From the NCBI GenBank assembly GCA_017695025.1, contig JADILX010000094.1:1-34067 (forward strand): a DNA stretch of 34,067 nucleotides. Direction: 5' to 3'. The position numbers and the translations under genes were made by a program. This document shows positions 25,340 to 32,037 of the stretch, in pieces; position 1 is the first letter of the stretch; each line of letters opens with the position of its first letter. The notes beneath the pieces were generated by a model. It saw only the letters and a program-made list of their open reading frames with translations, ran no database searches and was not told the origin of the DNA. This stretch comes from Candidatus Cryptobacteroides excrementavium. Lineage in GTDB: Bacteria; Bacteroidota; Bacteroidia; Bacteroidales; UBA932.

Positions 25340-25376
25340 CCTGTCGGAGTGGCCTGAGTGCCTGTCGGATGGCCTG
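25340..25376 (+). repeat. Direct repeat upstream of rplM
   Basis: CCTGTCGGAGTGGCCTG (25340-25356) recurs as CCTGTCGGATGGCCTG (25361-25376), differing by one deleted base, with starts 21 bases apart (two helical turns). Possible paired binding sites above the ribosomal operon promoter. Confidence 0.6.
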
Positions 25377-25389
25377 TCTGGCAAAAAAT

Positions 25390-25420
25390 TTTGTTCTGAA
25401 TGAATTTATTGTTATCTTTG
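25390..25420 (+). promoter_or_regulatory. Promoter of the rplM-rpsI-rpsB-tsf operon
   Basis: TTTG (25390-25393), exactly 19 bases, TATCTTTG (25413-25420): a full match to the Bacteroidota housekeeping consensus, preceded by GGCAAAAAATT. Transcription should start near 25426. Confidence 0.85.
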
Positions 25421-25423
25421 CGC

Positions 25424-25456
25424 CCCTCTATGTAGTGTAGAGGGTCGCAATTTTTT
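25424..25456 (+). other. Hairpin and T-run at the 5' end of the rplM mRNA
   Basis: CCCTCTA (25424-25430) pairs with TAGAGGG (25438-25444) around 7 bases; TCGCAA and six T follow (25451-25456). It lies at the predicted transcript start. Candidate stabiliser or ribosomal-protein autoregulation site; too close to the start, and too far from its T-run, for an ordinary terminator. Confidence 0.45.
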
Positions 25457-25483
25457 AGTATTAACCATTTAAAGATCAAGACA

Positions 25484-25936
25484 GTGGACACACAGAGTTA
25501 CAAGACCGTATCGCTGAAAGCCGGCGATATCAAGAAAGAGTGGGTCGTGATCGACGCTACCGACTTGGTGCTCGGCCGTCTTGCTTCCAGAGTCGCGCTT
25601 ATTCTTCGCGGGAAGAACAAGCCGAGTTATACTCCGCATATGGACTGCGGTGACAATGTCATCGTGCTCAATGCAGACAAGGTAAGACTCACTGGAAAGA
25701 AGATGACTGACAGGGTGTATGTCCGCCATACCGGCTATCCGGGAGGGCAGAGGTTCACCACTCCAAAGGAGGTTCTTCGCAAGAAACCCACTGAACTGGT
25801 AAGGATGGCTGTCAAAGGCATGCTTCCAAAGAACCGTCTTGGTGCCAAGCTCATCAACAACCTGTACCTCTACGAGGGCAGCGAGCATCCGCATCAGGCA
25901 CAGCAACCAAAAACAATCAAGTTAAACGAAATTTAA
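25484..25936 (+). CDS. rplM: Ribosomal protein L13
   Basis: 150 residues, standard for bacterial L13 of the large subunit. Family segments: [55 protein letters not shown] and [20 protein letters not shown]. The start is a GTG at 25484 ([15 protein letters not shown]), matching the MDT-SYKT N-terminus of Bacteroides L13. Followed after 7 bases by rpsI, the conserved L13-S9 pair. Confidence 0.97.
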   Translation: MDTQSYKTVSLKAGDIKKEWVVIDATDLVLGRLASRVALILRGKNKPSYTPHMDCGDNVIVLNADKVRLTGKKMTDRVYVRHTGYPGGQRFTTPKEVLRKKPTELVRMAVKGMLPKNRLGAKLINNLYLYEGSEHPHQAQQPKTIKLNEI

Positions 25937-25943
25937 GCAGAGC

Positions 25944-26333
25944 ATGAAACAAGTAAACGCCCTTGGAAGACGTAAATCAGCAGTCGCTCGCGTTTATCTC
26001 GTGCCTGGCAAAGGCAACATCACGATCAACGGACGTGACATCAACGAGTACTTCGCTGAAGATTCTCTCCGTTATATTGTGAACCAGCCGTTTGAAGTTA
26101 CAGGCACTGTGGCTCAGTTTGACGTAAAGGCCAATCTTGACGGAGGCGGAATCAAAGGTCAGGCAGAGGCAATGAGGCTCGGCGTCGCACGCGCACTTTG
26201 CGAGGTGGACAGAGAGGCTTATCGCGCAACTCTCAAGGCCGCAGGATTCCTTACACGTGACGCCCGTGAAGTCGAGAGAAAGAAGCCTGGTCAGCCTGGT
26301 GCACGCAAGCGCTTCCAGTTCAGCAAACGTTAA
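25944..26333 (+). CDS. rpsI: Ribosomal protein S9
   Basis: 129 residues. Begins [20 protein letters not shown] and ends with the basic tail [20 protein letters not shown], then FSKR, which reaches the P-site tRNA in the small subunit. [19 protein letters not shown] is the S9 signature. Followed by a 218-base structured gap before rpsB. Confidence 0.98.
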   Translation: MKQVNALGRRKSAVARVYLVPGKGNITINGRDINEYFAEDSLRYIVNQPFEVTGTVAQFDVKANLDGGGIKGQAEAMRLGVARALCEVDREAYRATLKAAGFLTRDAREVERKKPGQPGARKRFQFSKR

Positions 26334-26343
26334 TCGTTACAAT

Positions 26344-26509
26344 CTGTTGATTTACAGAAAAGCACAGTCCGGGATAAAATTTCGGGACCCATGGGGCGGG
26401 TGTGAACCCGCACAGGCTGCCTGAGTTTGCCGTGACTGCGGAAAATCGGCGAGACCGGCAAGGCCGCTGCTCTCCGGTTGACGAAAAGAGCCCGACAGGG
26501 AAACGGCAA
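26344..26509 (+). ncRNA. Structured leader RNA candidate between rpsI and rpsB
   Basis: This non-coding stretch holds several stems. GTCC (26367-26370) pairs with GGAC (26385-26388), and the helix extends inward. GCGGGT (26396-26401) and ACCCGC (26406-26411) form a perfect 6-bp stem closed by a GUGA (GNRA-type) loop. TTGCCG (26427-26432) can pair with either CGGCGA (26447-26452) or CGGCAA (26456-26461), two exclusive states. GCTCT (26469-26473) pairs with AGAGC (26487-26491). Position suggests an S2 autoregulatory leader like the one known for rpsB-tsf in other bacteria; I do not recognise an exact family. Confidence 0.45.
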
Positions 26510-26551
26510 AAACCTGAAGGGAATTAATGAACAAGTAAAATTCATAAGACA

Positions 26552-27475
26552 ATGCCAAGAACAAATTTCCAGGAACTGCTTGATGCAGGTGTCCACTTCG
26601 GACACTTGGCGAGAAAATGGAATCCGAAAATGGCCCCGTATATCTTCGACCAGAAAAACGGAACCCATATCATCGACCTGCATAAAAGTATAGTAAAGAT
26701 TGAAGAGGCGTCAAACGTGCTCAAGCAACTTGCGCGTTCAGGACGCAAGATCCTCTTCGTCGCTACCAAGAAACAGGCAAAGGACATTGTTGCAGAAAAG
26801 GCTGCAACTGTCAACATGCCATATGTGACAGAGAGATGGCCGGGCGGAATGCTTACCAACTTCCCGACTATCCGCAAGGCTGTCAAGAAGATGAATACCA
26901 TCGACAAGATGATTGAAGATGGTACGTTCGACACTCTCGCAAAGCGTGAGCGTCTCCAGATTACCCGTCAGAGGGCAAAACTCGAGAAGAACCTCGGTTC
27001 TATCAAAGACCTTAGCCGTCTTCCGTCTGCACTTTTTGTAGTCGATGTACAGAAAGAGATGAATGCAGTGAAAGAGGCCAACCGTCTCAACATCCCGGTT
27101 ATCGCCATGGTTGATACTTGTTGCGATCCTACACCGATTGATTATGTGATTCCGGCCAATGATGACGGGGCAAAATCCATAGCCCTCATCATGGATGTTG
27201 TATGCGGTGCCATTGCAGAAGGCTTGAACGAGAGAAAGGTCGAGAAGGAGAAAGAGACTCCTGAGCAGACAGAGGAAAAGGCTCCTGCAGGAAAGAAACT
27301 TCGTGCACGTAAGGCCCCTAAGGCCGAGACTGCCGCAGAAGCCGCTCCTGCTGAGACTCAGGCAAAGGAAGAGGCCGCTCCTGTAAAGGAAGTTGCCGCT
27401 GAGGTGCCTGCCGGGACTCCTGCTGCCGCTGAAGCCGCTGCCGAAACTTCTGAAGTTGAAGCCAAGGCTGAATAA
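26552..27475 (+). CDS. rpsB: Ribosomal protein S2 with long Ala/Glu/Lys-rich tail
   Basis: 307 residues against about 240 for typical S2. The conserved core spans residues 1-230: NFQELLDAGVHFGHLARKWN, PKMAPYIFDQKNGTHIIDLH, ILFVATKKQAKDIV, YVTERWPGGMLTNFPTIRK, LPSALFVVDVQKEMNAVKEA and IPVIAMVDTCCDPTPIDYVI. The last 75 or so residues are low-complexity (E, K, A, P), probably disordered; C-terminal extensions occur in other Bacteroidetes S2. It precedes tsf by 40 bases, the conserved rpsB-tsf pair. Confidence 0.97.
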   Translation: MPRTNFQELLDAGVHFGHLARKWNPKMAPYIFDQKNGTHIIDLHKSIVKIEEASNVLKQLARSGRKILFVATKKQAKDIVAEKAATVNMPYVTERWPGGMLTNFPTIRKAVKKMNTIDKMIEDGTFDTLAKRERLQITRQRAKLEKNLGSIKDLSRLPSALFVVDVQKEMNAVKEANRLNIPVIAMVDTCCDPTPIDYVIPANDDGAKSIALIMDVVCGAIAEGLNERKVEKEKETPEQTEEKAPAGKKLRARKAPKAETAAEAAPAETQAKEEAAPVKEVAAEVPAGTPAAAEAAAETSEVEAKAE

Positions 27476-27515
27476 TGCTTTCTGAAAGGTATTAACAATT
27501 AAATTTCTGGACGAA

Positions 27516-28511
27516 ATGGAAATTAAAGCAGCTGACGTAATGAAGTTGCGTCAAATGACCGGAGCCGGCATGATGGACTGCAAGAAGGCCCTCGTTGAGG
27601 CAAACGGTGACTATGCAAGAGCACAGGAGATCATCCGCGAGAAAGGAAAACTTGTTGCAGCCAAAAGGGCTGACAGGGAGACTTCAGAGGGTGCTGTCAT
27701 TGCCGAGGTCAACGGTGGCAAGGCCATTCTCGTAAGTCTCGGATGCGAGACAGACTTCGTGGCCAAGAATGCAGAATTCCAGGCTGTAGCCAAGGCTATC
27801 GCTGATGCAGCCATGGCCTCTTTCCCTGAGGATGCAGAAGCCCTCAAGTCATGTGCGCTCGCTGACGGACAGACAGTCGAGGAGGCTGTCACCCAGCAGA
27901 CAGGAAAGACCGGTGAAAAGCATTCACTTGCCTACTACGCAAGACTCGAGGCTCCTTATATCTCATCATATATCCACACTATCAACGGCAAACTCGGCGC
28001 TATCGTGGCTTTCAACAAGGAAGTTCCTGCTGAAGTCGGCAAAGGTATCGCCATGCAGGTGGCTTCAATGAACCCTGTAGCCGTCAACAAAGAGTCAGTG
28101 CCACAGAATGTCATCGACAATGAACTGACTGTAGCAGTGGAGAAGACCAAGGAAGAACTCGTGAAGAAGGCTGTCGATGCCGCCCTTAACAAAGCCGGTA
28201 TCAATCCTGCCCATGTGGACAGCGAGGCTCACATCGAGTCCAACACAGCCAAAGGCTGGCTTACTCAGGAGCAGGCAGACAAAGCCCGTGAGATTATCAA
28301 GACTGTCTCAGCAGAGAAGTCTGCAAACCTTCCGGAGGCAATGATCAACAACATCGCCAATGGCCGTCTGAACAAGTTCTTCAAGGAGAACACTCTTGAG
28401 GAGCAGGAGTATCAGATGGGAGACGGCAAGACATCCGTAAAGGATTTCCTTGCAGGCGTAGACAAGGAAGCCAAGGTGCTTGCGTTCAAGAGATTCTCTC
28501 TCAACGACTAA
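27516..28511 (+). CDS. tsf: Elongation factor Ts
   Basis: 331 residues. EF-Ts recycles EF-Tu-GDP. The UBA-like N-terminus VMKLRQMTGAGMMDCKKALV is the family signature, followed by the core with SLGCETDFVAKNAEFQAVAK and KHSLAYYARLEAPYISSYIH, and a C-terminal LPEAMINNIANGRLNKFFKE region. Longer than the E. coli protein (283), as is usual in Bacteroidetes. A strong terminator follows 20 bases after the stop. Confidence 0.97.
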   Translation: MEIKAADVMKLRQMTGAGMMDCKKALVEANGDYARAQEIIREKGKLVAAKRADRETSEGAVIAEVNGGKAILVSLGCETDFVAKNAEFQAVAKAIADAAMASFPEDAEALKSCALADGQTVEEAVTQQTGKTGEKHSLAYYARLEAPYISSYIHTINGKLGAIVAFNKEVPAEVGKGIAMQVASMNPVAVNKESVPQNVIDNELTVAVEKTKEELVKKAVDAALNKAGINPAHVDSEAHIESNTAKGWLTQEQADKAREIIKTVSAEKSANLPEAMINNIANGRLNKFFKENTLEEQEYQMGDGKTSVKDFLAGVDKEAKVLAFKRFSLND

Positions 28512-28531
28512 TCCGTTTTCGTAATTATAGG

Positions 28532-28561
28532 AAAGGCGGTCCGTTCGGGGCCGCCTTTTTT
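28532..28561 (+). terminator. Strong intrinsic terminator after tsf
   Basis: GGCGGTCC (28535-28542) pairs with GGGCCGCC (28548-28555) with one G-U pair, GTTCG loop, flanked by AAA and six T. It ends the ribosomal operon. Confidence 0.9.
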
Positions 28562-28642
28562 CATGTATTATTCTTCCTGATACCATCTATATTTATCCTT
28601 TCGGCCACATATACTGTTGCGCCTCGGCAATTACAAGTAAAC

Positions 28643-28673
28643 TTGCATTGCACTCGGCTTCTGCGTATATTTA
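28643..28673 (+). promoter_or_regulatory. Probable promoter of the GH123-like gene
   Basis: TTG (28643-28645), 20-base spacer, TATATTTA (28666-28673), 7 of 8 to TAnnTTTG. Transcription near 28680 favours the ATG at 28706 over that at 28691. Confidence 0.5.
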
Positions 28674-28690
28674 AAAAATTTTTCTGATAT

Positions 28691-30439
28691 ATGACTGCCG
28701 ATAGTATGAAAAGGATTTTTCCGTTGTTGTGCCCTGTCCTGTTTTTCCTGATTATGCCGCTGCCAGTGTCTTCTTCTGTTCTGAAGCAGGCCCAGGAGCC
28801 GGCTGTGCTTGCAGGATGGGGCAGTACGGATGTGCGGTATCCACGGGAGAGTGCATCTGTCAGGGAGTGCCCTTTGACGCAGGCTCTTTCTATGAGGGTA
28901 TGGAGAGGGGAGTCTGTGCCGGCTCAGGCAGTTGTCTGTACGGGGGCCGGGCATAGTATAGATTCATTGTCGGTGTCGCTGGCAGATCTTCCGGAGTCTT
29001 TTGCCGTGCGTGCTGGTTTTGTCGGCTATGTGATGACGGACGAACTCAACAGGGACGGCAGCGGAGGTTGCGGATACAGGCGTAAAGCAGATTTCGACTC
29101 CTCTTATGTCGCTGATCCGATAGACCATCTGACAGAAATAATGGCTGTGCCGGAGAATTCAGTGCAGCCCATATGGCTTACTGTGGATGTCCCGGAAGAC
29201 ATTCCGGCCGGAAAATATGACGGCCGTGTCATGGTATATGACGGGAAGGAAGAAATAGCATCATTGAAATTCTCGTTGAGTGTCAGCGGCAGGACTCTTC
29301 CGCAGGACAATCCCTTCCATCTTGACTTGTGGCAGAACCCCTATGCCGTGGCCAGATATCATGGCGTGGCGCCTTTCAGTCCTGAACACTTCGCCCTGAT
29401 GCGGCCGGTGATGCAGTTGTATGCGGATGCCGGCGGCAAGGCGATAACAGCATCGATAACCCACAAGCCATGGAATGGCCAGACATACGACCCGTTCGAG
29501 AGCATGGTGACATGGATGCGGAAAGCGGACGGGACATGGTGGTTTGACTACACGGTGTTTGACATGTGGGTGGAGTTCATGATGTCCCTTGGTGTTGACG
29601 GCCAGATAAACTGCTATTCGATGGTGCCATGGAAACTGTCTTTCCAATATTTTGACCAGGCAAGCAATTCCTTCCGGTTTCTGGATGCCTCGCCTGGAGA
29701 CAGGGAATACGAGGAGTTCTGGACTCGGATGCTGCGTTCATTTGCCGGGCATCTGAGGGAGAAAGGCTGGTTTGACATTACCATGATTGCAATGGACGAA
29801 CGTCCTATGGAAGATATGCTTGCGGCTGTGGCGGTGATAAAGAATGCCGACCCGGACTTCAGGATAGCCTTTGAGGGCAATTGCCACGAGGAACTGTTGG
29901 ATGTGCTGGACTATTATTGCATACCGGTATGGGACAGTTACCCGGACGGGTCTGTTGCAAAGCGCAGGGCAGAGGGGAAAGTCACCACATACTATACATG
30001 CTGTTCTGAGTCCTGGCCCAACACATTTACTTTCAGTTATCCGGCCGAAGCGGAATGGATAGGATGGTATATTGCTGCCAGGGATCTTGACGGCTATCTC
30101 CGGTGGGCATTCAACAGTTGGCCGGGAGACCCGATGCACGACAGCCGTTTCACTGCCTGGGCTGCCGGCGACACATATCTTGTATATCCGGGAGGCCTGT
30201 CGTCGATAAGGTTCGAAAGGCTCAAGGCCGGCATCACGGCATACAGGAAGATCATGGCTCTGCGGGAGGAATTTATCCGTACAGGCAACAAGGCCGGGAT
30301 GGCAAGACTTGAGAAGGCCCTTTCCCTCTTTGTCCTTCCGGATGCTGATGCGCTCAGGCGGCATGTCATTGATAGAGACATGCCGGACATGGCTTCGGAC
30401 GCCGTCAATGCAGCAAAAAAGATTCTTGACAGACTGTAA
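28691..30439 (+). CDS. GH123-like (DUF4091) secreted glycosidase, probable beta-N-acetylgalactosaminidase
   Basis: 582 residues from the ATG at 28691; the ATG at 28706 gives a cleaner signal peptide (MKRIFPLLCPVLFFLIMPLP, VSSS). The N-terminal beta domain (about 40-200) leads into a DUF4091 barrel (about 205-540). The adjacent acid pair Asp369-Glu370 in MIAMDERPMEDM corresponds to the catalytic Asp-Glu pair of GH123 enzymes, which remove beta-GalNAc by substrate-assisted catalysis. RYHGVAPFSPEHFALMRPVM, YTCCSESWPNTF and WAFNSWPGDPMHDSRF are typical DUF4091 stretches. It stands alone after the ribosomal operon. GH123 is the best call, but DUF4091 also covers uncharacterised proteins, so GalNAc specificity is inference. 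Confidence 0.8.
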   Translation: MTADSMKRIFPLLCPVLFFLIMPLPVSSSVLKQAQEPAVLAGWGSTDVRYPRESASVRECPLTQALSMRVWRGESVPAQAVVCTGAGHSIDSLSVSLADLPESFAVRAGFVGYVMTDELNRDGSGGCGYRRKADFDSSYVADPIDHLTEIMAVPENSVQPIWLTVDVPEDIPAGKYDGRVMVYDGKEEIASLKFSLSVSGRTLPQDNPFHLDLWQNPYAVARYHGVAPFSPEHFALMRPVMQLYADAGGKAITASITHKPWNGQTYDPFESMVTWMRKADGTWWFDYTVFDMWVEFMMSLGVDGQINCYSMVPWKLSFQYFDQASNSFRFLDASPGDREYEEFWTRMLRSFAGHLREKGWFDITMIAMDERPMEDMLAAVAVIKNADPDFRIAFEGNCHEELLDVLDYYCIPVWDSYPDGSVAKRRAEGKVTTYYTCCSESWPNTFTFSYPAEAEWIGWYIAARDLDGYLRWAFNSWPGDPMHDSRFTAWAAGDTYLVYPGGLSSIRFERLKAGITAYRKIMALREEFIRTGNKAGMARLEKALSLFVLPDADALRRHVIDRDMPDMASDAVNAAKKILDRL

Positions 30440-30443
30440 GATA

Positions 30444-30472
30444 AACGCAACACGTAACATAGTAACTGCGTT
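30444..30472. repeat. Inverted repeat between the GH123-like gene and fic
   Basis: AACGCA (30444-30449) and TGCGTT (30467-30472), 17 bases apart and with no T-run. Possible operator or weak structure upstream of fic. Confidence 0.3.
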
Positions 30473-30502
30473 CGGAAATAGATAAAATAATTGCAGGATT
30501 AG

Positions 30503-30508
30503 AGGAGG
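30503..30508 (+). promoter_or_regulatory. Strong Shine-Dalgarno site before fic
   Basis: AGGAGG, 7 bases before the ATG at 30516. Purine-rich sites this close to the consensus were not noticed before the other genes of the window, whose leaders follow the weak-SD habit of Bacteroidetes. It fixes the fic start and supports a foreign origin. Confidence 0.55.
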
Positions 30509-30515
30509 ATAAATT

Positions 30516-31571
30516 ATGAGCAAGAGAAAGTCTTCCGGATATGTTCCGCCATTTACCGTGAGTTCTCGGGCAATCAGCCTTGTTGCCGAAATATCGGCAC
30601 AGATAGAACGGTACGCCATACGCATGGAACAGGCAGATGGACTACGCCTGCGGAAAGCAAATAAGATCAGGACAATCCACAGTTCGCTCGCTATAGAAGG
30701 CAATAGTCTGTCGGAAAACCAGGTACATGACATATTGGAGGGGAAGCATGTGGTGGCACCGCTAAGGGAAATACAAGAAGTAAAGAATGCCATACGGACA
30801 TATGAACTATATCCATCATTAAATCCGTTTGACATGAAAGATCTCCTGAAAGCACATGGGGTGATGATGGAAACCTTGGTGGATAATCCTGGATGTTTCC
30901 GCAGCAGTGGAGTCGGCGTATTTGAAGGTGACAGATGTGTTCATCTTGCTCCACCTCCCATGCGCGTACCCGAACTTATGGGGGATTTGTTTCGTTGGCT
31001 GAAGCATGCGCCCGACCATCTTCTTATACGCAGTTGTGTATTTCATTATGAATTTGAGTTTATCCATCCGTTTTGTGATGGGAACGGGCGGATGGGGCGT
31101 TTATGGCAGTCTCTCATATTAGGACGTCTCAATCCGGTATTCGAGCATCTCCCTATTGAGAATCTGATATATGCCAACCAGCAGTTATATTACGAGGCGA
31201 TAGAATCAAGTACGCAACAAGCAGACAGCAGTCCGTTTATTGATTTTATGCTGAACGAAATCCTTAATGCGCTGAAGAAGTATCAAGGAGAACCACTGAT
31301 GACAGATGTTCCTGATAAAGTTCCTGATAAAGTTCCTGATAAACTGAAGTCGCTTCATCCTGAGTTTTCCGATACGACATGGGGTGTCCTTGCAAATATC
31401 AAGGGCAATCCGTATGTTACTGCCGTTGAAATCGGGAACAATCTGGGGATTTCAGACCGTATGGTCAGAAAACACATCGGCTTGCTGCGTAATGCCGGCA
31501 TTATCTCTCGCCACGGGAGCAACAAGACCGGCTATTGGGAACTGCTTAATGAGAAGGAGAATGAGGCATGA
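30516..31571 (+). CDS. Fic family protein (AMPylator type) with C-terminal winged helix
   Basis: 351 residues. The Fic_N region holds the inhibitory motif SLAIEGN (Ser57 to Gly62, form [S/T]xxxE[G/N]), which blocks the nucleotide site in class II Fic proteins. The catalytic motif HPFCDGNGRMGR is complete (His184 to Arg195), so transfer of a nucleotide (usually AMP) to a target Ser/Thr/Tyr is expected. A flexible linker with three VPDK units (265-276) leads to a winged-helix domain (about 283-345: VTAVEIGNNLGISDRMVRKH). Codons look more AT-rich than in flanking genes, and a strong SD is present. It lies between the GH123-like gene and a truncated EEP gene. No antitoxin gene is next to it. Confidence 0.92.
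   Translation: MSKRKSSGYVPPFTVSSRAISLVAEISAQIERYAIRMEQADGLRLRKANKIRTIHSSLAIEGNSLSENQVHDILEGKHVVAPLREIQEVKNAIRTYELYPSLNPFDMKDLLKAHGVMMETLVDNPGCFRSSGVGVFEGDRCVHLAPPPMRVPELMGDLFRWLKHAPDHLLIRSCVFHYEFEFIHPFCDGNGRMGRLWQSLILGRLNPVFEHLPIENLIYANQQLYYEAIESSTQQADSSPFIDFMLNEILNALKKYQGEPLMTDVPDKVPDKVPDKLKSLHPEFSDTTWGVLANIKGNPYVTAVEIGNNLGISDRMVRKHIGLLRNAGIISRHGSNKTGYWELLNEKENEA
31308..31343 (+). repeat. Three perfect 12-bp tandem repeats inside fic
   Basis: GTTCCTGATAAA three times (31308-31319, 31320-31331, 31332-31343), coding VPDK each. Changes in copy number keep the frame and alter only the linker length between the Fic core and the winged helix. Confidence 0.95.
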
Positions 31572-31627
31572 GTGAGATGCCGCGAAAAGAGGGCGTTTCT
31601 CCAAAAGATATGTTCAATGTGTCCTGA
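31568..31627 (+). pseudogene. Truncated start of a second gene coupled to fic
   Basis: An ATG overlaps the fic stop (ATGA, 31568-31571) and opens a 19-codon frame, MSEMPRKEGVSPKDMFN then VS and stop. A stop-start overlap of this kind normally marks a coupled second gene. The frame ends where sequence of the opposite EEP gene begins (about 31614). It looks like the left stump of a gene cut at the right end of the fic segment. The parent gene is not identified. Confidence 0.4.
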
Positions 31628-32003
31628 TGACTCTGATGTGAGGGGCTATAGCGGCTCCGACTCCATATGCGCCTCCGTCAAAGGGCATGGCCTTGCCGAA
31701 GAACGGCTGCCATCCGGCAGTATCTTTGCTGCCGTCCATTTCCTTGCAGAAGAGTTCGACCTGTGCCGTGTCCCGTCCTGAACGGGCTGTGCAACTGTCT
31801 GTCTCCTGCAGGGCGATGGCATCAGCCCCGAGTTCTTCTATCATTCCGGCGACAGTCCGTATGTCGCTCTCATCAGTTTTTCCGAAGGCCCCGACATTGT
31901 AGGTCACAATCCTGAGCCTCCGCCCCTTTTCAATGGAATTTGCCGGGAATGCGGCATTTGCGCACACAATCCCGGCAATAATAAGTGTCAGAAATCTTTT
32001 CAT
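31614..32003 (-). pseudogene. Truncated endonuclease/exonuclease/phosphatase family protein
   Basis: A 129-residue frame with a signal peptide (MKRFLTLIIAGIVCANAAF) and the N-terminal half of an EEP domain: LRIVTYNVGAF (motif with the conserved Asn), ELGADAIALQETDSCTAR (metal-binding Glu in LQE), FFGKAMPFDGGAYGVGAAI. It stops at RVIRTH, while homologues of about 280-290 residues continue with the THLSL and GDxN active-site motifs. No remainder is seen in any frame before fic. It lies 34 bases downstream of the GH20 gene and was probably its operon partner. Almost certainly inactive. Confidence 0.75.
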
Positions 32004-32037
32004 CTGAAAATTTTGTCCGGCCGGATGACCAGGCCTG

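Larger units (their letters stand above)
25092..25389. other. Non-coding region between the glycan locus and rplM
   Basis: No gene seen. It holds the terminator at 25214-25248, a hairpin CCCGGA (25265-25270) with TCCGGG (25279-25284), copy 2 of the 18-bp repeat (25319-25336) and a GCCTGTC-rich direct repeat (25340-25376), then the A/T tract of the rplM promoter. Confidence 0.55.

Noticed and set aside
26396..26461. Resemblance to a cobalamin riboswitch core (GGTGTGAA.CC, then GAGACCGGC like a B12 box)
   Set aside because: The spacing and the second half of the core do not fit, and the downstream genes are rpsB-tsf, not B12-related. A ribosomal leader explains the position better.
30516..31571. 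Fic as part of a two-gene toxin-antitoxin pair
   Set aside because: No antitoxin gene is adjacent. The inhibitory motif is within the protein itself, as in class II Fic proteins.
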